Shown here piece by piece: positions 6,415 through 13,658 of a stretch of 13,658 bases of DNA (its first letter is position 1; each line of letters starts with the position of its first letter). The position numbers and the translations under genes were made by a program. Source of the stretch: an uncultured Eubacteriales bacterium. Lineage in GTDB: Bacteria; Bacillota; Clostridia; Oscillospirales; Oscillospiraceae. Below the pieces are notes generated by a model that was given only the letters and a program-made list of their open reading frames with translations, was not told where the DNA came from and made no database searches. The stretch spans positions 1 through 13,658 of the forward strand of contig UQXG01000050.1 of the NCBI GenBank assembly GCA_900544945.1, given 5' to 3'.

Positions 6415-7260
6415 TCAGTCTGGCAACTGCGGCGTGGAGGTAAACGCCTGAGTACCGTCGTCCATCAGAATATCAATACCATTGATGTATGCAGCACGGT
6501 AGCTGCACAGAAAATCGATCAGATTTCCGATTTCATACGCCGCCCCATATCGCCCAAGCGGCATTGTTGCCATTTCGCCTGCAATACGCTCCGGTTCCCG
6601 ATCAATCAGTGTCTGGTGCATAGGTGTAACAATTCGTCCGGGGGCAATCGAATTGATGCGGCAGCCTTTATGCCCAAAGCGTCCTGCATTCATGCGAACG
6701 TAGAACATGGTAAAGAGCTTGCTGAACATATAGGCTCGTCCCGGATCGGTCGAAATGGTCAGAAGCCTGTCAAAAAGCTGCTCCGGCTCATCTTTGACAC
6801 TGAAGAAAATATTCTGCATCGTCTCCGGAACGGCCGGCATCAGATAAGCCGCAGAGGATGTGAACAGAACCATACTGCCGCCTGATTCCAGCACAGGATA
6901 AAACGCATCTGTCATGTAAACCGTGCCGAGCGCATTGACTTTCAGAATGGCACGTCTGCCCTCATCCTGTCCAAGTTTTTCCACAAGTACGGGAGAAAGA
7001 CCGGCTGTATGGATAACGTTTCTGACCGAACCCAGCTCTGCCGCCTTTTGCGCTGCTGCCATTACCTGCTCACGGTCGGATACGTCTGTGACCAGATAAT
7101 GCACGTCCATATTCTGCCGTTTCAGGGCTGCGGCGGCACTTTCCAGCGACTCCTTTTTCACATCGCAGAGCAGCAGAGTATGACCCTGATGGCCGAAAAT
7201 ATTGGCTGCCGCAAAACCCATGCCGCCTGCACCGCCAGTAATGACTGTTACCGGTTTCAT
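6415..7260 (-). CDS. Short-chain dehydrogenase/reductase, NAD-type
   Basis: Second SDR of the pair, also 281 residues. TGGAGGMG (8-15) binds the cofactor, and the second strand ends in Asp33 (LLLCDVK), the classic NAD(H) determinant. Asn109, Ser135/136, Tyr177 and Lys181 (YMFSK) form the catalytic tetrad, and NSIAPGRIVTPM follows. As in its partner, a long insertion of about 40 residues separates Ser and Tyr, placing both in the 3-alpha-hydroxysteroid dehydrogenase-like branch. It probably oxidises a secondary alcohol of the pathway substrate; the compound is unknown. The start is supported by AAGGAG. A 99-base gap with a hairpin separates it from the upstream alcohol dehydrogenase gene. Confidence 0.88.
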   Translation of the reverse strand: MKPVTVITGGAGGMGFAAANIFGHQGHTLLLCDVKKESLESAAAALKRQNMDVHYLVTDVSDREQVMAAAQKAAELGSVRNVIHTAGLSPVLVEKLGQDEGRRAILKVNALGTVYMTDAFYPVLESGGSMVLFTSSAAYLMPAVPETMQNIFFSVKDEPEQLFDRLLTISTDPGRAYMFSKLFTMFYVRMNAGRFGHKGCRINSIAPGRIVTPMHQTLIDREPERIAGEMATMPLGRYGAAYEIGNLIDFLCSYRAAYINGIDILMDDGTQAFTSTPQLPD

Positions 7261-7315
7261 CCGTGCATCTCCTTTCAGAATTGGTTTTCTCTCATGATTA
7301 ATGTACTTTGCCGAT

Positions 7316-7360
7316 ACGTAGTTTGCTCCCGCCTACAGCAAAGAGGCAGACAAACTGCGT
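7316..7360 (-). other. Intercistronic hairpin after the first zinc dehydrogenase gene
   Basis: The arms 7316-7325 and 7351-7360 are complementary at nine of ten positions, and inner GCC/GGC bases extend the stem. It touches the stop codon of the alcohol dehydrogenase gene. No T-run follows on the minus strand, so it is not a standard terminator; mRNA stabilisation or partial attenuation is possible. Confidence 0.4.
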
Positions 7361-8367
7361 TAGAACCGGATCATGACCTTCAATGACTCCGAAGATGTTG
7401 CTGCCTTGATAATGGCGTCTTCCAGCTGTTCCAGCGGATACTCCTGCGTCACCAGCTTTTCCAGATCAAATTTCCCGGATTCCATAATCTCCATTGCCAG
7501 CCGGACAGACTGATCGGTATAGCCGCCGCTTCCCTGAATGCGCTGGGAAGCATACATCAGGAACTGAGGATTGAAGGTCATCGGTTTCGTATGCGTACCA
7601 ACGATTGTGTACACAGCATTCAGCTTCGCACATTTCTGAAACGTCTCAAAAGCATCGTCAGACCCTGTCGCATCGATGAAAATGTCCGCATTGAAGGTCG
7701 GCCCCATAATGCCGTATCCGGTTCCAAATGTATCCAGCGCAATCTGCTTCAGATCCTGCTGTACAGGGCTGCAGGTTTCAAATCCGAACTGTTTTGCAAT
7801 CTCCAGTCGGAAGGTGGAGCGGTTCACCAGCATGACCTTATCGCAGCCGAGATATTTCAGCGTAATCGCCGCAGCCATGCCGATCACACCCGCGCCGTAG
7901 ACAATGGCATTCTGCCCCTTTTGCGGGCGTGAGAGGATTGCTGCCTGACCGCCGACTGAAAAGGGTTCCAGCATAGCCGCAACCGGATTCGGAATCCGGC
8001 TATCAACCTTATAGACGCTGTGGTTCAGGCGGCAGTTGGGGATGAGGACATATTCAGAGAAGCCTCCTACTGAACCGGAACGCTTGGTATCATCTTTGGC
8101 GTAGAGCGGGTATGGGAAGACGCGGTCGCCCACGGCAATGTCCTTTACATTCTTTCCGACTGCCACGACTTCGCTGACCATTTCATGGCCGAATTCCATA
8201 CCGGGATATAGCCGCATGAAGTCGCCGCTGGTCTTATACGCAGTAATATCCGAGCCGCAAATGCCGGAATAGAGGTTTTTCACAATGATATCCCCATCAC
8301 CGCAAACTGGCATGGGAAGCTCCCGCAGTTCGATGTTCCTTGCGCCCTGATAAATAAATCCTTTCAT
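7360..8367 (-). CDS. Zinc-dependent medium-chain alcohol dehydrogenase, NADP-type fingerprint
   Basis: A 335-residue member of the zinc-binding alcohol/threonine/sorbitol dehydrogenase family. Catalytic zinc ligands are visible as Cys37 (GICGSD), His61-Glu62 (FGHEM) and Glu134 (MLEPFSVGG). The Rossmann motif GAGVIG is at 158-163, and the second strand ends VNRST, with no acidic residue, which suggests NADP(H). The four-cysteine structural-zinc loop of classical ADHs is missing; the segment KDDTKRSGSVGGFSEY occupies its place. I chose the ATG at 8367 because AGGAG (8374-8378) lies six bases upstream; a GTG at 8388 would add seven residues but falls inside a hairpin. The gene is paralogous to its upstream neighbour. 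Confidence 0.88.
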   Translation of the reverse strand: MKGFIYQGARNIELRELPMPVCGDGDIIVKNLYSGICGSDITAYKTSGDFMRLYPGMEFGHEMVSEVVAVGKNVKDIAVGDRVFPYPLYAKDDTKRSGSVGGFSEYVLIPNCRLNHSVYKVDSRIPNPVAAMLEPFSVGGQAAILSRPQKGQNAIVYGAGVIGMAAAITLKYLGCDKVMLVNRSTFRLEIAKQFGFETCSPVQQDLKQIALDTFGTGYGIMGPTFNADIFIDATGSDDAFETFQKCAKLNAVYTIVGTHTKPMTFNPQFLMYASQRIQGSGGYTDQSVRLAMEIMESGKFDLEKLVTQEYPLEQLEDAIIKAATSSESLKVMIRF

Positions 8368-8387
8368 AGCTTTCTCCTGATTGTGCA

Positions 8388-8409
8388 CGGGCGAAGGGCT
8401 CTTCGCCCG
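8388..8409 (-). other. Intercistronic hairpin between the two zinc dehydrogenase genes
   Basis: A perfect 9-bp GC-rich stem (8388-8396 with 8401-8409) with a four-base loop fills the 54-base gap. No T-run follows, so it is not a terminator. It lies just upstream of the AGGAG site of the downstream gene and could tune stability or processing of the operon mRNA. Confidence 0.5.
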
Positions 8410-8421
8410 CGCGGTGTTTTG

Positions 8422-9489
8422 TTACGGATAGATGATGGCAACCTTTTGTGCGGAGTTGGCATCTCCGTGGGCTGCCATGCCCGCGTCCAGCTGATCCAGA
8501 GTAAACTTGTGCGTTACAAGCTTGCTCAGATCCACGCCGCTGCGAATCAGATTGCAGGTATCCTCAAAGCTCTTGTTGTAGGGATAGCTGCCGCAGCCCA
8601 TGATGTGCTGCTGGTTGAAGCAAACACTCAAGGCGTTGATCATAGGCGGCTTATTATGCGTACCTACAATACTCAGCACAGCACCGAAGCCCGCGTACTG
8701 ATTGAAGTAGTCGATACTGCCCTGCACGCCGATGCAGTCGATGTATACCTGCGCGGCACACTTCATACCGCCGTAAGCAGGCCGGGAGCCGAATGCCTCA
8801 AAGAGTGCTTTCTGCACGTCCTCATGCTTGGGATTACAGGTCAAAAGGCCAAACTCTCTGGCATTGGACAGACGGAAGTCCGAAAAATCGATAATCATGA
8901 CCTTTTCATAGCCATAGTGCCGCAGCATCAGCGCAGCAGACATGCCGATGATTCCCGCACCAATGACGACAGCGGTCGTGCCCTTGCCCTCCAGCTGCTT
9001 TGCGGCTTTTCCGCCAACGGCAAATGGCTCCAGCAGAACCAGATTTTCAAGCCCCAGACTCTTGTCCAGCTTGATGGCACTGGGCTGAACGTCCACGGAC
9101 GGAATGGTAAAGTCGCCTTCCAGTGTAAACTTCGGCAGACAGAGATACTCGGAGAAGCCGCCAACGGTTGCCATGCGCCTGCGGTCATGGTAGGCATAAC
9201 CCATGTTGGGGAAAATCCAGTCGCCGATCTCAACGCATTTTACATTTTTTCCCTTTTCCACGACCTCGGAAACCATTTCGTGGCCGAATTCCATGCCGGA
9301 ATAAAGCATATGCGATGGCCCGTCTCCATGCGCGTAGGCCATGTAGTCCGCACCGCAGATACCGGCAATGCGGTTCTTGACGATCACATCGTCGTCGCCG
9401 CAAATGTCCGGAAGCGTTTTTTCAGTGTATTCAATATGACCGTGATCCCCGTCGTCAAAAAACAAAGCCGCCTTGTATGCTCTCGCCAT
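8422..9489 (-). CDS. Zinc-dependent medium-chain alcohol dehydrogenase, NAD-type fingerprint
   Basis: A 355-residue zinc dehydrogenase. Catalytic ligands are Cys45 (GICGAD), His70-Glu71 (FGHEM) and Glu154 (LLEPFAVGG). GAGIIG (177-182) binds the dinucleotide, and Asp201 at the end of the second strand (MIIDFSD) indicates NAD(H). As in its paralogue, the structural zinc loop with four cysteines is absent; NMGYAYHDRRRMATVGGF takes its place. It probably oxidises an alcohol in the same pathway as the second zinc dehydrogenase and the two SDRs. The start is supported by AAGGAG, and only 20 bases separate it from the GcvT-like gene upstream, so both lie on one mRNA. The substrate is unknown. Confidence 0.88.
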   Translation of the reverse strand: MARAYKAALFFDDGDHGHIEYTEKTLPDICGDDDVIVKNRIAGICGADYMAYAHGDGPSHMLYSGMEFGHEMVSEVVEKGKNVKCVEIGDWIFPNMGYAYHDRRRMATVGGFSEYLCLPKFTLEGDFTIPSVDVQPSAIKLDKSLGLENLVLLEPFAVGGKAAKQLEGKGTTAVVIGAGIIGMSAALMLRHYGYEKVMIIDFSDFRLSNAREFGLLTCNPKHEDVQKALFEAFGSRPAYGGMKCAAQVYIDCIGVQGSIDYFNQYAGFGAVLSIVGTHNKPPMINALSVCFNQQHIMGCGSYPYNKSFEDTCNLIRSGVDLSKLVTHKFTLDQLDAGMAAHGDANSAQKVAIIYP

Positions 9490-9509
9490 TGCGTTCTCTC
9501 CTTCCCGTC

Positions 9510-10526
9510 TTAGCAGAAGATTTTATCGCACAGCACTGCCTCGAAGCCGTGCAGTCGGACCTTTGTGCCGATCCCGGCTTTGGTATTGTCCACAATCGCG
9601 CAGCCGATGTTCTTGTTCAGGACGTAGCTGTAGGTCACCTTCGTTACGCGGCCGATTTCCTCGCCGTCCAGCATGACAGGCGTGCCGGGGCCGCCGATAT
9701 TGCGGGCGGGAATAAAGATGTTTTCTTCGTCAACGGTGAAGCCGAAGAGTGTGCGCTTTGCGCCTTCCTCACGAATCTTGAGCAGCGCTTCCTTGCCGAT
9801 AAATTCCTTGTCCCAGCCGATGCCCTTGGCCATATCCACTTCAAAGGGATTTGCCCAGCCAATATCGCTCATGAGATAATAGCCCCGCTCGGTGGGAAGC
9901 GTCCATGTCATGACCTGAATATCCGTGACCTGCTTCGCGTCAAATTCGGGCGCTGCCTTGCGCAGCTTTTCTACAGCCTTCTTCGTATGTTCCGGCGCAA
10001 TGTAAAGCTCATACCCCAGCTTTTCGCCGGAGAAGCCGCCGCGGTTGATCTTTACGGGAATGCCGTCCATGGTATTGTCCAGCATCTGGAAGAACTTTAC
10101 ATCGTTCGCAGGCTGATCCACGATTGCGTTCAGCAGCTCCAAGGAACGGGGGCCCTGAATGGAATACATATCCCACTCGGGGGTAATGTCGCGGTAACTG
10201 ACACGGAAGCCTGCCTTGTGAGAATCGTACCAAGGCAGAACCTTGCGCGTGTAAAGTGTAGAGACCCAATACCGGTTTTCGTCCATCCGGAAAATCACAA
10301 CATCGTCCCGAATCAGACCGTTTTTGTCCAGCATGGTGGTATAACGGGCGCGGGTGAGTTTCAGATTTCCAATGGGATTTGCGTACAGGTAGTCAAGGAA
10401 AGCCGTTGCGTCTTCCCCTTCAACCTCAATCAGCTGGTGGGTAAACAGATACCAGCCTGCGGTAGTCCGAACAGCCATATGCTCGGAACGTTTCATTTCA
10501 TCATGGCTATATACATTCTGGTACAT
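9510..10526 (-). CDS. GcvT-fold aminomethyltransferase / THF-dependent demethylase-like protein
   Basis: A 338-residue protein with the GcvT folate-binding fold. This family includes the glycine-cleavage T protein, DMSP demethylase DmdA and the vanillate/syringate O-demethylases LigM and DesA. Visible marks are YTTMLDKNGLIRDDVVIF (62-79) with the conserved Asp pair 74-75, GGFSGEKLGYELY (163-175), SDIGWANPFEVDMAKGIGW (220-238) followed by DKEFIGKEAL, and a C-terminal barrel with DGEEIGRVT (287-295). No other glycine-cleavage genes are nearby, so a substrate demethylase passing a methyl or one-carbon group to tetrahydrofolate is more likely than glycine cleavage. Whether an O-, N- or S-methyl is attacked is not decidable. 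AAGGAGG overlaps the stop of the upstream gene, so the two are coupled. Confidence 0.82.
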   Translation of the reverse strand: MYQNVYSHDEMKRSEHMAVRTTAGWYLFTHQLIEVEGEDATAFLDYLYANPIGNLKLTRARYTTMLDKNGLIRDDVVIFRMDENRYWVSTLYTRKVLPWYDSHKAGFRVSYRDITPEWDMYSIQGPRSLELLNAIVDQPANDVKFFQMLDNTMDGIPVKINRGGFSGEKLGYELYIAPEHTKKAVEKLRKAAPEFDAKQVTDIQVMTWTLPTERGYYLMSDIGWANPFEVDMAKGIGWDKEFIGKEALLKIREEGAKRTLFGFTVDEENIFIPARNIGGPGTPVMLDGEEIGRVTKVTYSYVLNKNIGCAIVDNTKAGIGTKVRLHGFEAVLCDKIFC

Positions 10527-10539
10527 TTAGATTCCCTCC

Positions 10540-11808
10540 TTAGCGGCAGCACTTGTCGATTTTACGGCCAATATGGATTCTGTAGGTTTCTGCGGGAACG
10601 TTTTCCGTTTCCTCCCAGACAAACCATTCCGGGCTGACCAGAGTTTTGACCATGCCGTACCACATAGCGTTGTACGCAGTGGTCAGACCATCCAGCTTCC
10701 GGCTGAAAGCAGCACGGTTGATATCGTAAATTACTTCGTTTTCGTTGAACGCAACGACCTCATACGGGGTCAGAATTGCCTGCAGAAGCACTTCAATGTA
10801 TCCGCCCAGCACACGTCCGTCGTTGATCTCGCGGGGAACGCCCAGCCAGCTGCGTAGGCCGTCTACGGCAAAGGCTTCGCCAAACATCATCTTGCCGGCA
10901 CCTTCAAAGCAGCAGGTGATAATGTTATCCACATACTCTCTGGTAAACTTACCTGCCCGAACCAGCATATTGATGGGGTTGATAACGTAATCGCTGCCCA
11001 GAGCGTAGGTTACTGCACCGTCGGCGTAGTAGTCATCGCAGTCCATTTCCATGCAGGTGCCGCTGCGGTATTTGTAACCGAACTCGCTGCGCATCTGCTG
11101 GGGTTCCTTGTACATTTCTTCTCTGGGCGTGAACTTGATCTGATCCTCGGTTGCGATGGGGCCGAAATTGTCCCAGATTTTCTCCCGGGGAGGCATCGGA
11201 TACTTGTCGCGGTTTTCACACACAACACGGCAATGCAGGTCTCCGCAGCCTCTGGCTTCCACCATGTTGTACTCGCAGTTGTCGCCGCAGCAGCGGCCGA
11301 TCTCCTCCAGCGATGCGGTGGAGGTGCGGCAGATTTCACTGCCCATGATGTCCCAAGGGCAGGCATCCAGCTCTTTTTCCACACGATAAGTGCCAAAGTC
11401 ATTGACACGTCCCTGCATCAGCAGGCGCTCATCGCCGTTGTCGCCAAACACGGCTGCCCGGAAGCCGCCTGAATTTTCAGTTCCCGTGAAGAACGGATGC
11501 ATATAGTGCTTTGCCAGATGGTAATCGCGGTACAGCTTACCGGAGGCAACCTCCATTTTGCTGAACACATAATTCTTCACGCCGACGTCCGTTTTGCACA
11601 TCAGTGTGCAGCGTTCGTCGTAATCAGGGACAAGGATGCGGAGCACCTCCTGATAAACCGCGCCGATCACCGCATGGTGGCGGCAGGCGTAGTGGTAGGC
11701 ATCATGGAAGGAAATCAGTTTCTCCCATGGCGTTTTGATGGCGGGATGCAGAGGCAGCGACTTCGCACCAACCTCTTTTGGCAGACGATCATCGATTTTA
11801 CAACTCAT
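10540..11808 (-). CDS. Cysteine-rich protein of unknown function, first gene of the catabolic operon
   Basis: I do not recognise this 422-residue protein with certainty. It has 18 cysteines, many in one cluster (150, 160, 173, 174, 178, 188, 193, 197), within segments such as ACPWDIMGSEIC and VEARGCGDLHCRVVCE (183-198). That layout recalls the C-terminal part of V4R or thiazoline-carboxylate-hydrolase-like domains; the second half (about 265-422: CCFEGAGKMMFGEAF and a segment ending KCCR) may be a second, degenerate copy. No signal peptide or membrane helix is seen. Its coupling to the GcvT-like gene suggests a partner role, such as substrate binding or catalysis in demethylation. The start is supported by AAGGGGGA at 11818-11825. 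The domain assignment is tentative. Confidence 0.8.
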   Translation of the reverse strand: MSCKIDDRLPKEVGAKSLPLHPAIKTPWEKLISFHDAYHYACRHHAVIGAVYQEVLRILVPDYDERCTLMCKTDVGVKNYVFSKMEVASGKLYRDYHLAKHYMHPFFTGTENSGGFRAAVFGDNGDERLLMQGRVNDFGTYRVEKELDACPWDIMGSEICRTSTASLEEIGRCCGDNCEYNMVEARGCGDLHCRVVCENRDKYPMPPREKIWDNFGPIATEDQIKFTPREEMYKEPQQMRSEFGYKYRSGTCMEMDCDDYYADGAVTYALGSDYVINPINMLVRAGKFTREYVDNIITCCFEGAGKMMFGEAFAVDGLRSWLGVPREINDGRVLGGYIEVLLQAILTPYEVVAFNENEVIYDINRAAFSRKLDGLTTAYNAMWYGMVKTLVSPEWFVWEETENVPAETYRIHIGRKIDKCCR

Positions 11809-11874
11809 GTTAACAATCCCCCTTGTTGATGTTGCACAGCTGAATGGATGTTTTTATCCCGCTGTTTATTCAAA

Positions 11875-11883
11875 AGTATCACA
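11875..11883 (-). promoter_or_regulatory. Weak candidate extended -10 of the catabolic operon
   Basis: On the minus strand TGTGATACT fits a TGn extended -10 with GATACT, about 70 bases upstream of the first gene. No convincing -35 box precedes it, which would suit a promoter that depends on an activator such as the adjacent PucR-type regulator. No clear operator palindrome was found. Confidence 0.3.
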
Positions 11884-11920
11884 TTCCCGTTAAAAAGGAA
11901 ATCCGCAGAAGTATATGTGC

Positions 11921-11963
11921 AAAAAAGAACAGCACCCCGCATTTTTAACGTGCGAAGTGCTGT
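11921..11963 (-). terminator. Terminator of the PucR-type regulator gene
   Basis: On the minus strand, 11963-11951 pairs with 11941-11929 in a 13-bp stem containing two U-G pairs, followed by a T-rich run (TCTTTTTT, 11928-11921). It begins 22 bases after the regulator's stop codon and separates the regulator from the catabolic operon, which therefore needs its own promoter downstream. Confidence 0.75.
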
Positions 11964-11984
11964 CTATGTTTTTAGGGTAAAACG

Positions 11985-13588
11985 TCAAAGAAGTTTTTCC
12001 ACATCCCGAAATTGTGGTTCCTGATACGTTGGGGGAAGCGGGTTTTCTTCCGTCCACGAATCGTGAGACTCTGGGGCTGCTGCCCGGTCATTCTGCATCA
12101 GATAAACCCGTTCCAGAATCGTCAGCTCCAGCCGCTGATCCGGGTCATCCAGATCAACAGAAAGGATTGCCTGAATCCGACCCAAGCGATCAATAAGCGT
12201 ACTTCGATGAATGTAGAGATCCTTTGCGGTCTGCGCCAGATTGCGCTCATTTCTCAGGTAGACATCCAGCGTCTTAATATAATCCACCTGTGCTGTACGA
12301 TTGTGCTCTATCAGCCGCTGAAAACCGATGGTATCAAATAGGGAGAGCGGGAATTCTCCAAGCGCATGATAAAGCATGTAAGTCAGCGCCTGCTGCCGGA
12401 AGTATACCAGACGACTATTTTGCGTATCCACTCTGCCGATCTCCAATGCCACACATGCCTGCCGGTAGAAATAACGGAGCTGCGGGGTCTGGGAAAAATG
12501 GAATTCATTGCTGACCCCCGCGGATAAATCCAATTTCCGCAGAAACTCTTCCAGATTTTGCCGGGAAACGCTGCTGCTCTGCCGCAGCATCGCAACGATT
12601 GCACCGTCATACTCAAAGGCAGTGCTGCCCGGAAATGTTTTTTCCAGCAGGTCTGTAAAATATGTCATCGGCACTTTTCGTCTGGAGCGATTGCCCCGTA
12701 CCACCTTCAGACAGTAGAAACAGGTACGGCTCAGCTGTGAGGAAATAAACTGCCTTTCCAGATTGTTGATTGGGTTTCCTTGCAGCAGCATCCGGAAAAT
12801 ATGTTCCAGACTATGACCCTGCCCGTCGGAAATGCTGCGCAGTCTTGCGACAGCCTGTTCCAACAGCCGTGCGAAGTACTGGCATAACATATTATCCCCC
12901 GGACGAAATGGGCGAAGGACAAATGCAATTTTCAAATTCCCAATATAGGTGCTGCCGCTGTACAGATTGACGGAGAAGTGCGTTTTTTCATCAGAAATAA
13001 TCAAAAAAGGCTCTCGCCGCCCGGTATTATAGTTTGTGTTTCGCAGACTGGCGGAAATGGTCTGCTTAGGGAACATGTTGTTCTCATCCGGACGGAAAAG
13101 CGCCAGATCATCCCTGCGATCAATTATATCGCTGTAGGCAAGGTAGTGGAATTCCGAATCGATAACCACGATGGGATTCTCAAAATGGGATAGCTGATAT
13201 CCAGCATTTTTTGGATATCTACGGTCGATTCCAATGTCTCCCGCAGAGCATGGTCCCATGCGTCAAACCGGTCAAAGATATCCATAACCGTATTATGGAC
13301 AGTGACCAGATTTGCGTTTTCGATCAGAATACAGCTGCATCCGCCGCTTGTATAAATAGCCGGAACAGCTGTTCTGATACAAATGACAACCGCGCCATCC
13401 CGAAAAATCGGATTTCTTGGAAGCTGTTCTCCCTGAGCAATGGTCAGGCTGTTTTCATCAAATTCCCGTCCCCATCCGCCGTAAAGTCTGGGGCGTTGCA
13501 GACAGAATTTCTGAGTGAAATGCCCATATTTTTTTACGACAAAGGATTCTTCCAGAGCATCATACAAAATATCGCCACTGAGTTTCAC
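11985..13588 (-). pseudogene. PucR-family transcriptional regulator, interrupted by a -1 frameshift
   Basis: Two overlapping frames together encode one regulator of about 535 residues. The N-terminal part (13588 to about 13183) ends VDIQKMLDISYPI; the reading then continues one base off with FENPIVVIDSEFHYLAYSD and runs to the stop at 11985. Restoring one T in the T-run at 13182-13185 (minus strand) joins them as SYPIFENPIVVID. The C-terminal DNA-binding domain is the PucR helix-turn-helix: LDVYLRNERNLAQTAKDLYI, HRSTLIDRLGRI, DLDDPDQRLELTI. I prefer the GTG at 13588 because AAAGGGG lies eight bases upstream; a GTG at 13597 overlaps that site. It probably controls the operon downstream. A sequencing error in the homopolymer is possible, in which case the gene is intact. 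Confidence 0.8.
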
Positions 13589-13618
13589 CAATCGCACCCC
13601 TTTCGGCAGGATACTATT

Positions 13619-13648
13619 ATTTTACAATATATATTTTTACCGCGTCAA
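13619..13648 (-). promoter_or_regulatory. Sigma-A promoter of the PucR-type regulator
   Basis: On the minus strand TTGACG (13648-13643) is followed after 18 bases by TAAAAT (13624-13619). Both hexamers match the consensus at five of six positions. The site is about 30 bases upstream of the start codon in an AT-rich stretch. Confidence 0.7.
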
Positions 13649-13658
13649 TCCTCTTTTG

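Noticed and set aside
9510..10526. Glycine cleavage system T protein
   Set aside because: The fold is shared, but GcvH, GcvP and lipoyl genes are absent and the neighbours are dehydrogenases and a transporter; a related demethylase role fits better.
8383..10637. Two plus-strand frames of 376 and 386 codons opposite the zinc dehydrogenase and GcvT-like genes
   Set aside because: Shadows of genuine minus-strand genes, with no recognisable domains and no suitable ribosome binding sites.
13181..13190. Programmed -1 ribosomal frameshift in the regulator gene
   Set aside because: The zero-frame codons (CCC ATT TTG) do not form an X XXY YYZ slippery heptamer, and no downstream stimulatory structure stands out.
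11985..13259. A separate 424-residue regulator starting at 13259
   Set aside because: The first 25 or so residues of that frame are a shadow of the N-terminal coding frame; the true sequence enters this frame at the frameshift near 13183.

Overview
The window looks like a chromosomal stretch of an anaerobic, GC-rich member of the Clostridia, most likely an Oscillospiraceae-type gut Firmicute. This rests on strong AGGAGG-type ribosome binding sites, Gram-positive-style genes (DUF1934/YwiB-like, Ddl, RlmD with a clostridial C-terminal extension, a PucR-type regulator) and the absence of any oxygen-dependent enzyme. The genus call is inference; no rRNA or tRNA is present.

Region 1 (1-1556, minus strand) is a housekeeping pair: D-alanine--D-alanine ligase followed by a DUF1934 protein with an ATGA overlap, closed by a rho-independent terminator. 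Region 2 (about 1557-1965) has no protein gene. It is packed with hairpins: six stem-loops framed by 25-bp imperfect inverted repeats, an extended -10 promoter pointing into it, three of the hairpins held in a compact four-way junction, and a seventh terminator-like hairpin after it. It could be a structured RNA or a small non-coding repeat element. Region 3 (1966-4103, plus strand) is a GNAT acetyltransferase and an RlmD-type 23S rRNA uracil methyltransferase, ending in a strong terminator. The last 95 residues of RlmD are an extra module with much lower GC than the body of the gene, and an orphan Shine-Dalgarno with a five-codon ORF lies just beyond. This looks like an old recombination border.

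Region 4 (4165-11808, all minus strand) is one long catabolic operon. In order of transcription: a cysteine-rich protein of unknown function, a GcvT-fold tetrahydrofolate-dependent demethylase-like protein, two paralogous zinc alcohol dehydrogenases, two paralogous short-chain dehydrogenases and an MFS transporter. Several genes are translationally coupled. Upstream, read in the same direction and separated by its own terminator, is a PucR-type regulator (11985-13588) interrupted by a single-base frameshift.

The likely theme is uptake of a small, probably methylated alcohol or ether compound, removal of its methyl group onto folate, and oxidation/reduction of hydroxyl groups. Within each dehydrogenase pair, one member has an NAD-type and the other an NADP-type cofactor fingerprint, which would suit inversion or relocation of a hydroxyl group. 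The substrate cannot be named from sequence.
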